The notes: a model not told the origin generated them from the letters alone. A stretch of 64,000 bases of DNA from Pedococcus sp031456495 (GCF_031456495.1 NZ_JAVDUW010000003.1:124001-188000); one strand, 5' to 3'; shown: positions 43,163-52,248, counted from the first letter of the stretch. A program made the numbers and translations.

Positions 43163-45223
43163 ATGCCCACTCGACACCGCCAGCCGTGGCTGCACGACCT
43201 GGCGATCACCGTCCGCGGCAACGTGACGGCCCTGTCCGGGGAGGACGGCCAGCTCCTCCCCGGCACGGCGCACGGCCTCTACGTGGACGACGAGCGGGTG
43301 CTCAGCGGCCTGCGCGTGACCGTGGGCGGCGACGAGCCGAGCCTGGTCGCCGGGGAGGCGCGCGCCGGCAGGGCCCAGTTCCTCTCCTCGGCCCGGGACC
43401 TCGGCAACCCCGGCGCGGACCCGACCGTCGAGGTCCGGCGCAGCAGGGAGCTCGTCGAGGCCGGTCTGGTCGAGACGATCCGCGTCGTCTCCCGGGCGGC
43501 CACGACGGTGAGCTCGGTCCTGCGGGTCGAGCTCGAGGCCGATGGTGCCGACATGGCCACGGTCAAAGCAGGTCAGGTCGACCAGCCCCCGCTGGCACCG
43601 TCCGTCGACGGCGCCCGCGTGCTCCTGGAGGCCCCTCGTCACCGCGTGACCGTCGAGGCAGGGGCGTCGCCGCGGGTCGAGGCAGGCGCGGCCGTCTACG
43701 AGCACCCCTTCGACCTGCCGCCCGGCGACTCCCTGGAGCTGGTGGTTCGCGTCGGGACGACACGGCGGACGGAGAGCGCGCTCGACGCCGACCCCGGGCT
43801 CGACGCGGTCACGTGGGACGACGTGGTCGTCGAGGCGGACGACCCCCGACTGGCACCGCTCGTGGCCGAGTCGATGGCCGACCTCCGCCACCTCCTCCTG
43901 AGGGACCCCCTCGACCGCGCCGACGTCTTCGCCGCGGCCGGAACCCCTTGGTACCTCACGCTCTTCGGCCGTGACTCCATCTGGGCGGCACGGCTCATGC
44001 TGCCCTTCGGCACCGAGCTCGCAGCCGGCACGCTGCGCTCCCTCGCGCGACGCCAGGGCACGAAGGACGACCCGGACTCCGCCGAGCAGCCCGGCAAGAT
44101 CGCGCACGAGGTGCGCCGCACGGCATACGGCGCGGCCGGCCACGCGCTCCAGCTCCCGCCGCTCTACTACGGCACGGTCGACGCGACGGCGCTGTGGGTC
44201 TGCCTGCTCGTCGACGCGTGGCGGTGGGGCCTTCCCGAGGACGAGGTCCGCGCGCTGCTGCCGAACCTGGACGCCGCGCTGGACTGGCTCACCGGACCCG
44301 GCCGGCCCGACACCGACGGCCTGCTCAAGTACATCGACACCACGGGCCACGGCCTGGCCAACCAGGGGTGGAAGGACTCCGGCGACTCGATGCGGATGCG
44401 CGACGGCCGCATCGCCGACGCCCCCATCGCGCTGGTGGAGGCCCAGGCGTATGCCGTGGAGGCGCTCGCCGGCGCGGCCGACCTGCTCGAGGCGCTGGGC
44501 GCCGACGACGCCGGTCGGTGGGCGGGGCAGGCGCAGGACGTGGCGGCGCGGGTCCGAGACCGGTTCTGGGTCGAGGACGACCAGGGGCGCTACCTCGCCA
44601 TGGCCCTGGACGGCAGCGGGGCGCCGGTCGACGGCGTCGGCTCGAACATGGGCCACGTCCTCGGCACGGGCGCGGTGACCGCGGACGAGGCCGCCCTCGT
44701 GGCCCAGCGCCTCACCTCGCCCGGTCTGCTCGACCGGTTCGGCGTCCGGACCATGTCGACCGACACCGGCGGGTTCAACCCCATCGGCTACCACACCGGC
44801 TCGATCTGGACCCACGACACCGCCATCGCCGCGGTGGGGCTCTCGCGTGAGGGCTTCGGCGATCTCGCGGGAACCCTGGCGCAGGCCCTCGTCGGCTCCG
44901 GGACCGCGTTCGACCGCAGGTGGCCCGAGCTCTACTCCGGCCTGCCCGTCATCGAGAGCCCGGCGCCGTACCCCGCGTCCTGCCGACCCCAGGCGTGGTC
45001 CGCCGCGTCGGTCGGCGCGCTCGTCACGACCGCCCTCGGCCTGCGTGCCGACGTGCCGAACGGGGAGCTCGTCGTGCGGCCGCCCGCCACGCCGCCGTTC
45101 GGCAGCCTGCGGGTGCGGGGGCTGAGGTGGGGCGCGACCTCGTTCTCCGTGGTCGTCGACCGTGACGGCGGCGTGCACGTGGAGGGGCTGCCCGACTCGG
45201 TCTCCGTGGTGGTGACGGCTTAG
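43163..45223 (+). CDS. Glycogen-debranching / amylo-alpha-1,6-glucosidase family protein
   Basis: 686 aa, AAGGAG upstream. An N-terminal domain (about 1-210) of the glycogen debranching enzyme N-terminal type opens ITVRGNVTALSGEDGQLLPG. An (alpha/alpha)6 catalytic-like domain follows: TPWYLTLFGRDSIWAARLM, IAHEVRRTAYG, ANQGWKDSGDSMRMRDGRIA and TGSIWTHDTAIAAVGLSREG carry acidic residues typical of the fold. It probably cleaves or trims branched alpha-glucans or related sugars in the cytosol; no signal peptide is seen. It is divergent from, and likely co-regulated with, the LacI-controlled transporter. The precise linkage cleaved is uncertain. Confidence 0.82.
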   Translation: MPTRHRQPWLHDLAITVRGNVTALSGEDGQLLPGTAHGLYVDDERVLSGLRVTVGGDEPSLVAGEARAGRAQFLSSARDLGNPGADPTVEVRRSRELVEAGLVETIRVVSRAATTVSSVLRVELEADGADMATVKAGQVDQPPLAPSVDGARVLLEAPRHRVTVEAGASPRVEAGAAVYEHPFDLPPGDSLELVVRVGTTRRTESALDADPGLDAVTWDDVVVEADDPRLAPLVAESMADLRHLLLRDPLDRADVFAAAGTPWYLTLFGRDSIWAARLMLPFGTELAAGTLRSLARRQGTKDDPDSAEQPGKIAHEVRRTAYGAAGHALQLPPLYYGTVDATALWVCLLVDAWRWGLPEDEVRALLPNLDAALDWLTGPGRPDTDGLLKYIDTTGHGLANQGWKDSGDSMRMRDGRIADAPIALVEAQAYAVEALAGAADLLEALGADDAGRWAGQAQDVAARVRDRFWVEDDQGRYLAMALDGSGAPVDGVGSNMGHVLGTGAVTADEAALVAQRLTSPGLLDRFGVRTMSTDTGGFNPIGYHTGSIWTHDTAIAAVGLSREGFGDLAGTLAQALVGSGTAFDRRWPELYSGLPVIESPAPYPASCRPQAWSAASVGALVTTALGLRADVPNGELVVRPPATPPFGSLRVRGLRWGATSFSVVVDRDGGVHVEGLPDSVSVVVTA

Positions 45224-45240
45224 ACTCGGGCGTTCCCCCC

Positions 45241-45288
45241 AGGACGCAGCACGGGTCCGCGAAGGACGCAGCACGGCGAAAGGACGCA
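45241..45288 (+). repeat. Three AGGACGCA direct repeats before dxs
   Basis: AGGACGCA occurs at 45241, 45263 and 45281. The first two extend to AGGACGCAGCACG. The last lies just before the dxs GTG, where AAAGGA acts as ribosome site. The upstream TAGACT at 45221-45226 (overlapping the previous stop codon) could be the dxs -10 box, so the repeats fall in the leader RNA. Confidence 0.55.
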
Positions 45289-45292
45289 CCCT

Positions 45293-47161
45293 GTGGGACT
45301 GCTCGAGACGATCGCGAGCCCGGCAGACCTCAAGGCGCTGACGCCTGCCCAGCTCCCGGCGCTGGCCGAGGAGATCCGCACGTTCCTCGTCACCGAGGTC
45401 TCCAAGACCGGTGGTCACCTCGGCCCGAACCTCGGCGTCGTCGAGCTCACCATCGCCCTGCACCGCGTGTTCGACAGCCCGAAGGACACGATCGTCTTCG
45501 ACACCGGGCACCAGTCGTACGTGCACAAGCTGCTCACCGGGCGGCACGACTTCAGCCGGCTGAAGAAGAGCGGCGGCCTGTCCGGCTACCCGAGCCGCGC
45601 CGAGTCCGAGCACGACGTCGTCGAGAACAGCCACGCCAGCACCGCGCTGTCCTGGGCCGACGGCATCGCCAAGGCCCGTCGCCTGCGCGGAGAGCGCGGC
45701 CGCCACACCGTGGCCGTCATCGGTGACGGCGCCCTCACCGGCGGCATGGCGTGGGAGGCGATCAACAACATCGCCGCCGACAAGGACCTGCCGCTCACCA
45801 TCGTCGTCAACGACAACGAGCGCTCCTACGCCCCGACCATCGGCGGCCTCGCCGAGCACCTCGCGACGCTGCGCACCACCCGCGGGTACGAGCGCTTCCT
45901 CGACTGGGGCAAGAGCACCCTCTCGCGGACCCCGGTCGTCGGCGGCGCGATGTACGAGACGTTGCACGGCATGAAGAAGGGCATCAAGGACATCGTCGCC
46001 CCGCAGGGGATGTTCGAGGACCTGGGCCTGAAGTACCTCGGCCCGGTCGACGGCCACGACGAGCAGGCCGTCGAGCAGGCCCTGCGCCGGGCGCGGTCGT
46101 TCGGCGGCCCGGTACTCGTCCACGTCATCACGCAGAAGGGCCGCGGCTACGCCCCCGCCCGCAACGACGAGGCCGACCAGTTCCACGGCGTCGGCAAGTT
46201 CAACCCCGAGACCGGCCTGCCGTTCGAGGTCAGCGGCCGCATCTGGACCGACGAGTTCAACGACGAGATGGTCGCGGTCGGCAGGGAGCGCGACGACGTC
46301 GTCGCCCTGACGGCCGCCATGCTCATCCCTGTCGGGCTCGACGGCTTCGCCGCCGCGTACCCCGACCGTGTGTTCGACGTGGGCATCGCCGAGCAGCACG
46401 CCGTGACGATGGCCAGCGGCCTGGCGTATGCCGGGATGCACCCCGTCGTCGCCGTGTACGCCACGTTCCTCAACCGGGCCTTCGACCAGCTGCTCATGGA
46501 CGCTGCGCTGCACCACGCCGGCGTCACGTTCGTCCTCGACCGGGCGGGCGTCACCGGGTCCGACGGGGCCTCGCACAACGGCATGTGGGACATGACGCTC
46601 GCGTCGGTCGTCCCCGGGCTGCGGCTCGCGGCCCCGCGCGACGGCCAGCAGGTGCGCCTGCAGCTGCGTGAGGCGCTCGAGGTCTCCGACGCCCCGACCG
46701 TGCTGCGCTTCCCCAAGGGCGACGTCGGGCCGGCCGTGCCGTCCGTCCGCACGCACGGCAGCGTCGACGTGCTGCACGAGACCTCCGCCGACTCCTGCGA
46801 GCTGCTCGTCGTCGGCGTGGGCGTCTTCGCCTCGCTGGCCGTCGACGTGGCCGCCAAGCTCGAGGCCCAGGGACACAGCGTCACCGCGGTCGACCCGCGG
46901 TGGGTCCTGCCGGTCAGCGACGACCTCGTCGAGCTCGCGCGGTCCGCCGCCGCGGTGGCCGTCGTCGAGGACAACCTGGTCAGCGGCGGGATCGGCGCGG
47001 CCGTGACCCTGGCGCTGCGACAGGCCGGCCTCGACGTGCCCGTGCACCTGCACGGCATACCGAAGCAGTTCCTCCACCACGCGTCGCGCGGTGAGCTGCT
47101 CGAGGAGCTCGGCCTCACCGCCGACGCCGTGGCTACGTCGCTCGCCGAGCGCCTTCGCTGA
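45293..47161 (+). CDS. dxs: 1-deoxy-D-xylulose-5-phosphate synthase
   Basis: 622 aa, GTG start with AAAGGA upstream. Thiamine diphosphate and Mg2+ binding: VIGDGALTGGMAWEAINNIA, followed by the family motif VNDNERSYAPTIGGL. The transketolase pyrimidine domain shows FDVGIAEQHAVTMASGLAYA and DRAGVTGSDGASHNGMWDM, and a C-terminal transketolase domain completes it. It condenses pyruvate and glyceraldehyde 3-phosphate to DXP, the first step of the MEP isoprenoid pathway. Length is full for the family. Its 3' end overlaps the convergent PucR-type gene by 29 nt. Confidence 0.97.
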   Translation: MGLLETIASPADLKALTPAQLPALAEEIRTFLVTEVSKTGGHLGPNLGVVELTIALHRVFDSPKDTIVFDTGHQSYVHKLLTGRHDFSRLKKSGGLSGYPSRAESEHDVVENSHASTALSWADGIAKARRLRGERGRHTVAVIGDGALTGGMAWEAINNIAADKDLPLTIVVNDNERSYAPTIGGLAEHLATLRTTRGYERFLDWGKSTLSRTPVVGGAMYETLHGMKKGIKDIVAPQGMFEDLGLKYLGPVDGHDEQAVEQALRRARSFGGPVLVHVITQKGRGYAPARNDEADQFHGVGKFNPETGLPFEVSGRIWTDEFNDEMVAVGRERDDVVALTAAMLIPVGLDGFAAAYPDRVFDVGIAEQHAVTMASGLAYAGMHPVVAVYATFLNRAFDQLLMDAALHHAGVTFVLDRAGVTGSDGASHNGMWDMTLASVVPGLRLAAPRDGQQVRLQLREALEVSDAPTVLRFPKGDVGPAVPSVRTHGSVDVLHETSADSCELLVVGVGVFASLAVDVAAKLEAQGHSVTAVDPRWVLPVSDDLVELARSAAAVAVVEDNLVSGGIGAAVTLALRQAGLDVPVHLHGIPKQFLHHASRGELLEELGLTADAVATSLAERLR

Positions 47162-48968
47162 GCAGCCGCAGCCGCAGCGCGAGCTGCAGCTCCAGGGCGG
47201 CGTCCGGGCGCTGCCAGTCGCCCCCAAGGAGTGCCGTGATGCGCTCGAGGCGCTGGCTCACCGTGTTGACGTGCACGTGCAGCGCCGTCGCCGCGTGCCG
47301 CGGGCTGCCGCCGGCGTCGAAGTAGGCCTGGAGCGTCTTGACGAGCTCCGAGCCCCGCTTGGCGTCGTAGTCGAGCAGCGGGCCGAGCTGGGCCCGGACG
47401 TACCCGTCGATGTCCGGCGTGGACCCGACCACCAGGCCGGCGAAGCCCAGGTGGGCCGAGGAGGCGCCGTGGCCGTGCAGGCCGAGGGCCACGAGGGCGT
47501 CCAGGGTGCGCACCGCCTCACGCCAGGCCGCCGGGAGGTCGCCGCCGACCGCCACGGGACCGGCCGCGCCGACGGTGACGGCGCCGAGCCGGGCGAGCCG
47601 CTTGGCGAGCTGGACCGCGGCGGCGTGCGGGTCGTCGGTCGGCAGCAGCGCCACGACGTTGCCGTCGTGCTCACCGACCACCGAGCCCGGCCCGGCAGCC
47701 GCGTGGGAGGCCAGCAGGAGCGTGCGGCGAGGTGTCTGGTCGTCGGCGTGGGCGACGAGGACGGTCAGCGGGGTGGTGGGGTCGACGCCCTGCGACCGCG
47801 CCCGGGCGGCGAGCGTCTGCGGGTCGCCCCGGCCGCTGACCAGGTCGCTGACGAGGTCGGTGCGGACGCGCTGCTCGGCCTCGGCGGCGGTGCGCTCGAA
47901 CAGGAGCACCAGCGCGCACACGACGGCGGCGCGCTCCATGGTGCGGCGGTCGGCGTCGTCGAGCACGCCGGCGCCGCCGAGGACGAGAGCGCCGAGCGGC
48001 GTCTGCGGCGCCTTCACCGCGATCGCCCACTGGTCGCGCGCGGCGTCGTGCGCGAGGCGGCCGGTGCCCGAGGTCTCGCGGACGGCGGGGGAGTCCGACA
48101 GCGCCGGGCCGCCCTTGTCGGTCGCGGAGGGGACGGGGCCGTGGCTGCTCTGGGCCTCGCCCTCGGAGTCGACGAAGACGACCCAGCCGCCGAGCAGGTC
48201 GCCCAGCGCCTTGGTGATGTCGTCCACGCCGCCGCCGGCGAGCACGAGCTCGGCGAAGCGGTCGTGGGCCGCCGCGGCGCGCTCGACTCCCGAGGTGTGG
48301 CGACGCACCTCCTCGGCGCTGCGGGTCTGCACGATCGAGACGGCCGCCAGGGCCGCGAGCGACCCGAGCAGCGCGACCTGGTCGGGGGAGAACGGGCGGG
48401 GCGACCGGTTCGCCGCGAAGAGGACGCCGACGAACTCGTCCTCGACCACGAGCGGCGTGCCGCAGATCGACACGAGGCCCTCGTCGCCGACGGCGCTGTC
48501 GATGGTCCCGGTGTGCTGGAACCGGTGGTCGTGCAGGTAGTCGGCGCTCCAGTACGGCTTGTGCGTCGAGGCGACCAGGCCGCCGAGGCCGTCACCGAGG
48601 GAGAGCCGGACGTTCTGGAACTCGACGCTCACGGACCCGTCGGTCGCCCGCATGAACGTGTCGCCGGCCTGGGCGTCGTACAGCGTCAGGTAGCTCACGT
48701 CCGTGCCCAGGAGGGCCCGGGCGCGGCGCACGATCGCCTCCAGGAGACCGGCCGGGTCGCGCAGCGACGCCAGGTCGCGCGCGGTCTCGACCAGGGCCGT
48801 CAGCTCGGCCTCGCGGCGGCGCCGGGAGTCGAAGGCTGCCCGCACCCGCAGCGCGAGCTCGCGGGCCTCGCCGGACTCGTCACGGACAGCACCGAGCTCG
48901 GACGCGGGCGCCCCCTCGGCCAGCAGGCGCAGCAGCGTCATCGCGGGGTCGTCGCGGTGCTCGGCCAT
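47133..48968 (-). CDS. GAF and PucR-type helix-turn-helix transcriptional regulator
   Basis: 611 aa. A GAF sensor domain at about 55-210 (LRDPAGLLEAIVRRARALLG, LSLGDGLGGLVASTHKPYW, DEFVGVLFAANR) is followed by a middle region and a C-terminal PucR HTH: LVKTLQAYFDAGGSPRHAAT then ALHVHVNTVSQRLERITALL. Such proteins respond to small metabolites. A minus-strand TAGGAT box (plus 48977-48982) ends 8 nt before the ATG, indicating a leaderless mRNA. 3-hydroxybutyrate dehydrogenase lies just upstream on the same strand, a plausible regulatory target. Confidence 0.86.
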   Translation of the reverse strand: MAEHRDDPAMTLLRLLAEGAPASELGAVRDESGEARELALRVRAAFDSRRRREAELTALVETARDLASLRDPAGLLEAIVRRARALLGTDVSYLTLYDAQAGDTFMRATDGSVSVEFQNVRLSLGDGLGGLVASTHKPYWSADYLHDHRFQHTGTIDSAVGDEGLVSICGTPLVVEDEFVGVLFAANRSPRPFSPDQVALLGSLAALAAVSIVQTRSAEEVRRHTSGVERAAAAHDRFAELVLAGGGVDDITKALGDLLGGWVVFVDSEGEAQSSHGPVPSATDKGGPALSDSPAVRETSGTGRLAHDAARDQWAIAVKAPQTPLGALVLGGAGVLDDADRRTMERAAVVCALVLLFERTAAEAEQRVRTDLVSDLVSGRGDPQTLAARARSQGVDPTTPLTVLVAHADDQTPRRTLLLASHAAAGPGSVVGEHDGNVVALLPTDDPHAAAVQLAKRLARLGAVTVGAAGPVAVGGDLPAAWREAVRTLDALVALGLHGHGASSAHLGFAGLVVGSTPDIDGYVRAQLGPLLDYDAKRGSELVKTLQAYFDAGGSPRHAATALHVHVNTVSQRLERITALLGGDWQRPDAALELQLALRLRLLSEGARRAT

Positions 48969-48997
48969 CGCCCGGGATCCTAGGGGAGCGGTGGCCG

Positions 48998-49759
48998 TCA
49001 GTGGGCCGTCCACCCGCCGTCCATCGCGAAGGACGCCCCGGACACCGAGTCGGCAGCGGGGGAGCAGAGGAACGCCACGAGCTCGGCGACCTCGGGCGGC
49101 TCGACGAGGCGCTTGACCGCAACCGGGTCGAGCATGACCGTGCCGACGACCTCGTCCTCGGGGATGCCGTGGGTGCGCGCCTGGTCGGCGATCTGCTTCT
49201 CCACCAACGGGGTCCGCACGTACGCCGGGTTGACGCAGTTGCTCGTGACTCCGCGTCCGCCGCCCTCGAGCGCGGTGACCTTGGACAGGCCCTCCAGGCC
49301 GTGCTTCGCCGAGACGTAGGCGGCCTTGAACTCGCTGGCGCGCAGCCCGTGCACGCTCGAGACGTTGACGACGCGGCCCCACTGCTGCTCGTACATGTGC
49401 GGCAGCACCCGGCGCACGAGGCGGAACGGGGAGGTGAGCATGAGCCGCAGGATCAGGTCCCAGGTCTCGGTGGGGAACTCGTGGATCGGCGCGACGTGCT
49501 GGATGCCCGCGTTGTTGACGAGCACGTCGACGTCGCCGGGCAGGGCGTCCACGGCGTCGAGGTCGCTGAGGTCCGTGGGCAGGGCCACGACGCCGCTGCC
49601 CTCGAACCGCCCGAGCCCGGCCTCGTCCCGGTCGACCGCATAGACCTTGGCGCCCGCGGCCGCCAGGCGGTCCACGCAGGCGGCCCCGATCCCGCTCGCG
49701 GCGCCGGTCACCAGGGCCGTGCGTCCGGACAGGTCGAGCAGGGCTGGCGTCGTCGGCAT
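48998..49759 (-). CDS. bdhA: 3-hydroxybutyrate dehydrogenase (SDR)
   Basis: 253 aa. SDR motifs are clear: TGAASGIGAACVDRL (NAD site), NNAGIQHVAPIHEFP, the Ser in VVNVSSVHGLRASEFKAAY, and the catalytic Tyr-x3-Lys in AAYVSAKHG. CVNPAYVRTPLVEKQI follows. NNAGIQHVAPIHEFP and SSVHGLRAS are characteristic of D-3-hydroxybutyrate dehydrogenases, which interconvert 3-hydroxybutyrate and acetoacetate in polyhydroxybutyrate or ketone-body use. A minus-strand TAGTCT box (plus 49767-49772) ends 7 nt before the ATG, so the mRNA is likely leaderless. Confidence 0.88.
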   Translation of the reverse strand: MPTTPALLDLSGRTALVTGAASGIGAACVDRLAAAGAKVYAVDRDEAGLGRFEGSGVVALPTDLSDLDAVDALPGDVDVLVNNAGIQHVAPIHEFPTETWDLILRLMLTSPFRLVRRVLPHMYEQQWGRVVNVSSVHGLRASEFKAAYVSAKHGLEGLSKVTALEGGGRGVTSNCVNPAYVRTPLVEKQIADQARTHGIPEDEVVGTVMLDPVAVKRLVEPPEVAELVAFLCSPAADSVSGASFAMDGGWTAH

Positions 49760-49855
49760 GACCGCGAGACTAGGTCTGGCAGGAGGGGCCCGAGCATGTG
49801 GTGGCCAACCACAGTTCTGCGCGGTCCTGTGTGGCGGGCCGCGATGACGGGAGGA

Positions 49856-49890
49856 GTCGCGGGCGCAGGACGGTGACGGGCGCCCGCGAC
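49856..49890 (-). terminator. Hairpin terminator of the lipoprotein gene
   Basis: GTCGCGGGCGC (49856-49866) pairs perfectly with GCGCCCGCGAC (49880-49890), an 11-bp stem with 13-nt loop. It sits just past the stop of the minus-strand lipoprotein gene and before the bdhA promoter. Confidence 0.75.
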
Positions 49891-49893
49891 GGG

Positions 49894-50844
49894 TCAGGAG
49901 GGGTACGGCCGGACCGGGAAGGGGTAGGCGTCCTGCCCGTGGGAGGTGCTGGTCCGCAGGGACGTCCACGGCGTCACCGGCGACAGGAGCTGGCCGGGGG
50001 CCAGGACGACCAGTCCACGCCGGTCGATGCACAGCTCCGCGTGGCCGGCCGTGCTGTTCCCCGGCTTGATCTGGGTCCCCTCAAGGGCGTCGAGGTCGGG
50101 AGCCGACTGCGCCACGACGACGCAGTCCACCGCGCCGAGCGGCGACTCCACGGTCGCCGTCGCGAGGGCCACCCCCTGGCCGCGGACGGCGTCGAGGAAT
50201 GCCGGTCCCTGCGCCTGCGCGGTCATGGCGCCCGCGGCCAGGTAGACGAGGGAGTCGGTCAGGACGTCGAAGAGGTGGGGCCTGTCGCCGGGGGAGTCCT
50301 TGCCGGTGAGCGTGAAGCAGGAGCGCTCCGCGTGCGGGCAGACCGTGAGGGGCACGGCCATGAGGCGTTGCGGGTCAGGGTCCGCCAGGGCCGCCTGGTC
50401 GGCATACACGTCCAGGACGGGCCGTTCCTGCGGCCCGAACCGGACGTGCGAGCGGAGCCGTCCGCGGGTGAGCGTGTACTCCCCGAAGGGGGCCCCGGCC
50501 GTGGCGGTGAACTCACGACCCAGCACCGCGCGAGCGCGGCTCGCCACGGTGTCGACGTCGCCCTCGGTGGCCGGCCGCACGTTGCGCACCACGGGCGCCC
50601 AGCTGGACCAGGCGGCTGCCTGTACCTGGAAGTCGGACCACTCGCGGGGTCCCGGTGCCGCCCCCGTGGCGCCGCCCGGCGAAGTGGCGCCGCCCGGCGA
50701 AGTGGGGCCGCCCGGGGTGGTGGTCGTCGCGCTGGCACCGGCAGAGGCCGCGCTCACGGGGGACGTGCGCAGGCACGCTGAGGTCGACGCGCCGACCACG
50801 ACGGCGACGACCGCGGCGAGGACCGCTCGGTGGGGACTGGGCAC
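49894..50844 (-). CDS. Lipoprotein of unknown function
   Basis: 316 aa. Signal peptide with lipobox (GASTSAC, Cys about 24). A short Thr/Gly/Pro-rich linker with TSPGGATSPGGATG repeats follows, encoded by an 18-bp DNA repeat at about 50670-50715. The exposed domain of about 250 residues (REWSDFQVQAAAWSSWAPVV, FGPQERPVLDVYADQAALA) has several cysteines (VCPHAERSCF, DCVVVAQ, ELCIDRRG) that could form disulfides. No known domain is recognised. It is a single-gene unit with its own terminator. Confidence 0.75.
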   Translation of the reverse strand: MPSPHRAVLAAVVAVVVGASTSACLRTSPVSAASAGASATTTTPGGPTSPGGATSPGGATGAAPGPREWSDFQVQAAAWSSWAPVVRNVRPATEGDVDTVASRARAVLGREFTATAGAPFGEYTLTRGRLRSHVRFGPQERPVLDVYADQAALADPDPQRLMAVPLTVCPHAERSCFTLTGKDSPGDRPHLFDVLTDSLVYLAAGAMTAQAQGPAFLDAVRGQGVALATATVESPLGAVDCVVVAQSAPDLDALEGTQIKPGNSTAGHAELCIDRRGLVVLAPGQLLSPVTPWTSLRTSTSHGQDAYPFPVRPYPS

Positions 50845-50952
50845 GCTGGGACTGTGGCAGGTCGGGCCCGCCCGTGTCCCCGGATCGGCGAGGTCCGGCC
50901 GGAGGGACGAGTGGGATGCCCGACCCTGAGTGCCGCCACGTGCCCGGCCCCG

Positions 50953-51807
50953 TCAGGAGAGCGCGGCCTCCACGCGCGTCGAGGGCAGCCAGGGGTATGC
51001 CGCGTGGGCGGGTGCGGGGTCGAAGGTCGTGTCCATCGTGTCCATCGCGAGCGCGGCCTCCGCGAGGCGGGCGAGCTGCGGCTGCACCGGGCGCGCCAGG
51101 ACCCGCATCAGGCGCAGCGCCGTCCGTGGCACGTGGCGCGGCTCCGTCCCGGGGGCGACGAGGCGGGCGAGCTCGTCGAGGGTCAGCTGCCCGGGGCCGC
51201 CGACCTCGATGACCTGCTCCCGCAGCGTCGGGTCGACCGCGGCGCGGACCACGGCCTGCCCAATGTCTCGGACCGACACGAAGTTCACCGGGTTGCGACC
51301 GCGTCCGAACACCTGCACGCGCCCCGCCCGGTTCGCGCTCGACCGCAGCACGTCGCACCAGGTCTCCACGAACGCGGTGCCGCGCACGATGGTCCACGGC
51401 ACCCCGCTGCCCCTGAGGTACGCCTCTGCCTCGCCCTTCATGCGGTGCAGCTCGACCGGGTGGTCCGGCCCGGCGCCGACGACGGACACGAGCACGACGG
51501 CCGCTCCGGAACGGGCGGCGGCGTCCACGACGTTGCGGTTGCCGTCGCGGTCGACCGTTGCGGGCGAGGGCTTGCCGGTGCCCGCCAAGCCCTGGGCCGC
51601 ACACACGGTCACGGCGGACCCCTCGACGGCCCGCGCGACGGCCGCCGCGTCGCGGATGTCGCCCGGCACGAGCTCGGCTCCGGCCTCGGCGAGGTCGGTG
51701 GCGGAGGCGGCCCCCTTGGCATACACCCGCACCGCGTTGCCGTCCGCGAGCAGGCGCCGCACCACCTCGCGCCCCAGGTGGCCGGTCCCGCCGACCACGG
51801 TGATCAC
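50953..51807 (-). CDS. NAD(P)-binding atypical SDR (NmrA-like) protein
   Basis: 284 aa. MITVVGGTGHLGREVVRRLL gives the GxxGxxG nucleotide loop. VPGDIRDAAAVARAVEGSA and VNFVSVRDIGQAVVRA are typical of NmrA-like SDRs, and no catalytic Tyr-x3-Lys is obvious, so it may sense redox cofactors or reduce a flavin-type substrate. The start overlaps the stop of the SnoaL-like gene (ATGA), forming a two-gene unit controlled by the divergent TetR-type gene. Confidence 0.82.
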   Translation of the reverse strand: MITVVGGTGHLGREVVRRLLADGNAVRVYAKGAASATDLAEAGAELVPGDIRDAAAVARAVEGSAVTVCAAQGLAGTGKPSPATVDRDGNRNVVDAAARSGAAVVLVSVVGAGPDHPVELHRMKGEAEAYLRGSGVPWTIVRGTAFVETWCDVLRSSANRAGRVQVFGRGRNPVNFVSVRDIGQAVVRAAVDPTLREQVIEVGGPGQLTLDELARLVAPGTEPRHVPRTALRLMRVLARPVQPQLARLAEAALAMDTMDTTFDPAPAHAAYPWLPSTRVEAALS

Positions 51808-52232
51808 GGCGCGCCGCCCGAGACCGCCTGGGCCACGGCGTCGTCCGCCGTCGAGCCGCTCTCGTCGACCGGTTCGACGTAGAAGCGGAGCCGCCGCACC
51901 AGCCCGTCGGCGACGGTGAAGACCAGCACGCCGCGGGCCAGGTGCCTGCTGCCGTCGCCCCGGGTGCCCGACATCTCGACCTCCGACCAGACGTCGTCCC
52001 CCTGGGCGACCTGGGCCCGGACCGTGAGCCGCATGTCGGGCAGGCCCGCGAAGAGCTGGGTCCAGTTGGTGCGCACCTGGTGCGGCCCCCGGAAGCCGCG
52101 GTCGGGGTGGGCGGGTGTCTCGTTGACGTAGTCCGGGGCGAAGCAGGCGACCAGGGCCTCCAGTTCGTGCGCGTTGGTCGCTGCGAAGAGCCTGTCGAGG
52201 GTGCTGGCGGGCGTGGCGTGTGACGTGTCCAT
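51804..52232 (-). CDS. SnoaL-like / NTF2-fold protein
   Basis: 142 aa. TLDRLFAATNAHELEALVAC, FAPDYVNETPAHP, TNWTQLFAGLPDMRLTVRAQ and FTVADGLVRRLRFYVEPVD fit the SnoaL-like polyketide-cyclase or NTF2-like cone fold. Substrate unknown. It is the first gene of the unit with the NmrA-like SDR. The start lies 16 nt from the inverted repeat at 52249-52274, the probable TetR operator. Confidence 0.8.
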   Translation of the reverse strand: MDTSHATPASTLDRLFAATNAHELEALVACFAPDYVNETPAHPDRGFRGPHQVRTNWTQLFAGLPDMRLTVRAQVAQGDDVWSEVEMSGTRGDGSRHLARGVLVFTVADGLVRRLRFYVEPVDESGSTADDAVAQAVSGGAP

Positions 52233-52248
52233 GGTGCCTCGATCCCTA

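Noticed and set aside
42905..47227. Very long open frames antisense to real genes (for example opposite dxs and the debranching-type gene)
   Set aside because: High G+C removes stop codons from other frames; these products are Arg/Pro/Gly-rich, lack motifs and overlap well-supported genes.
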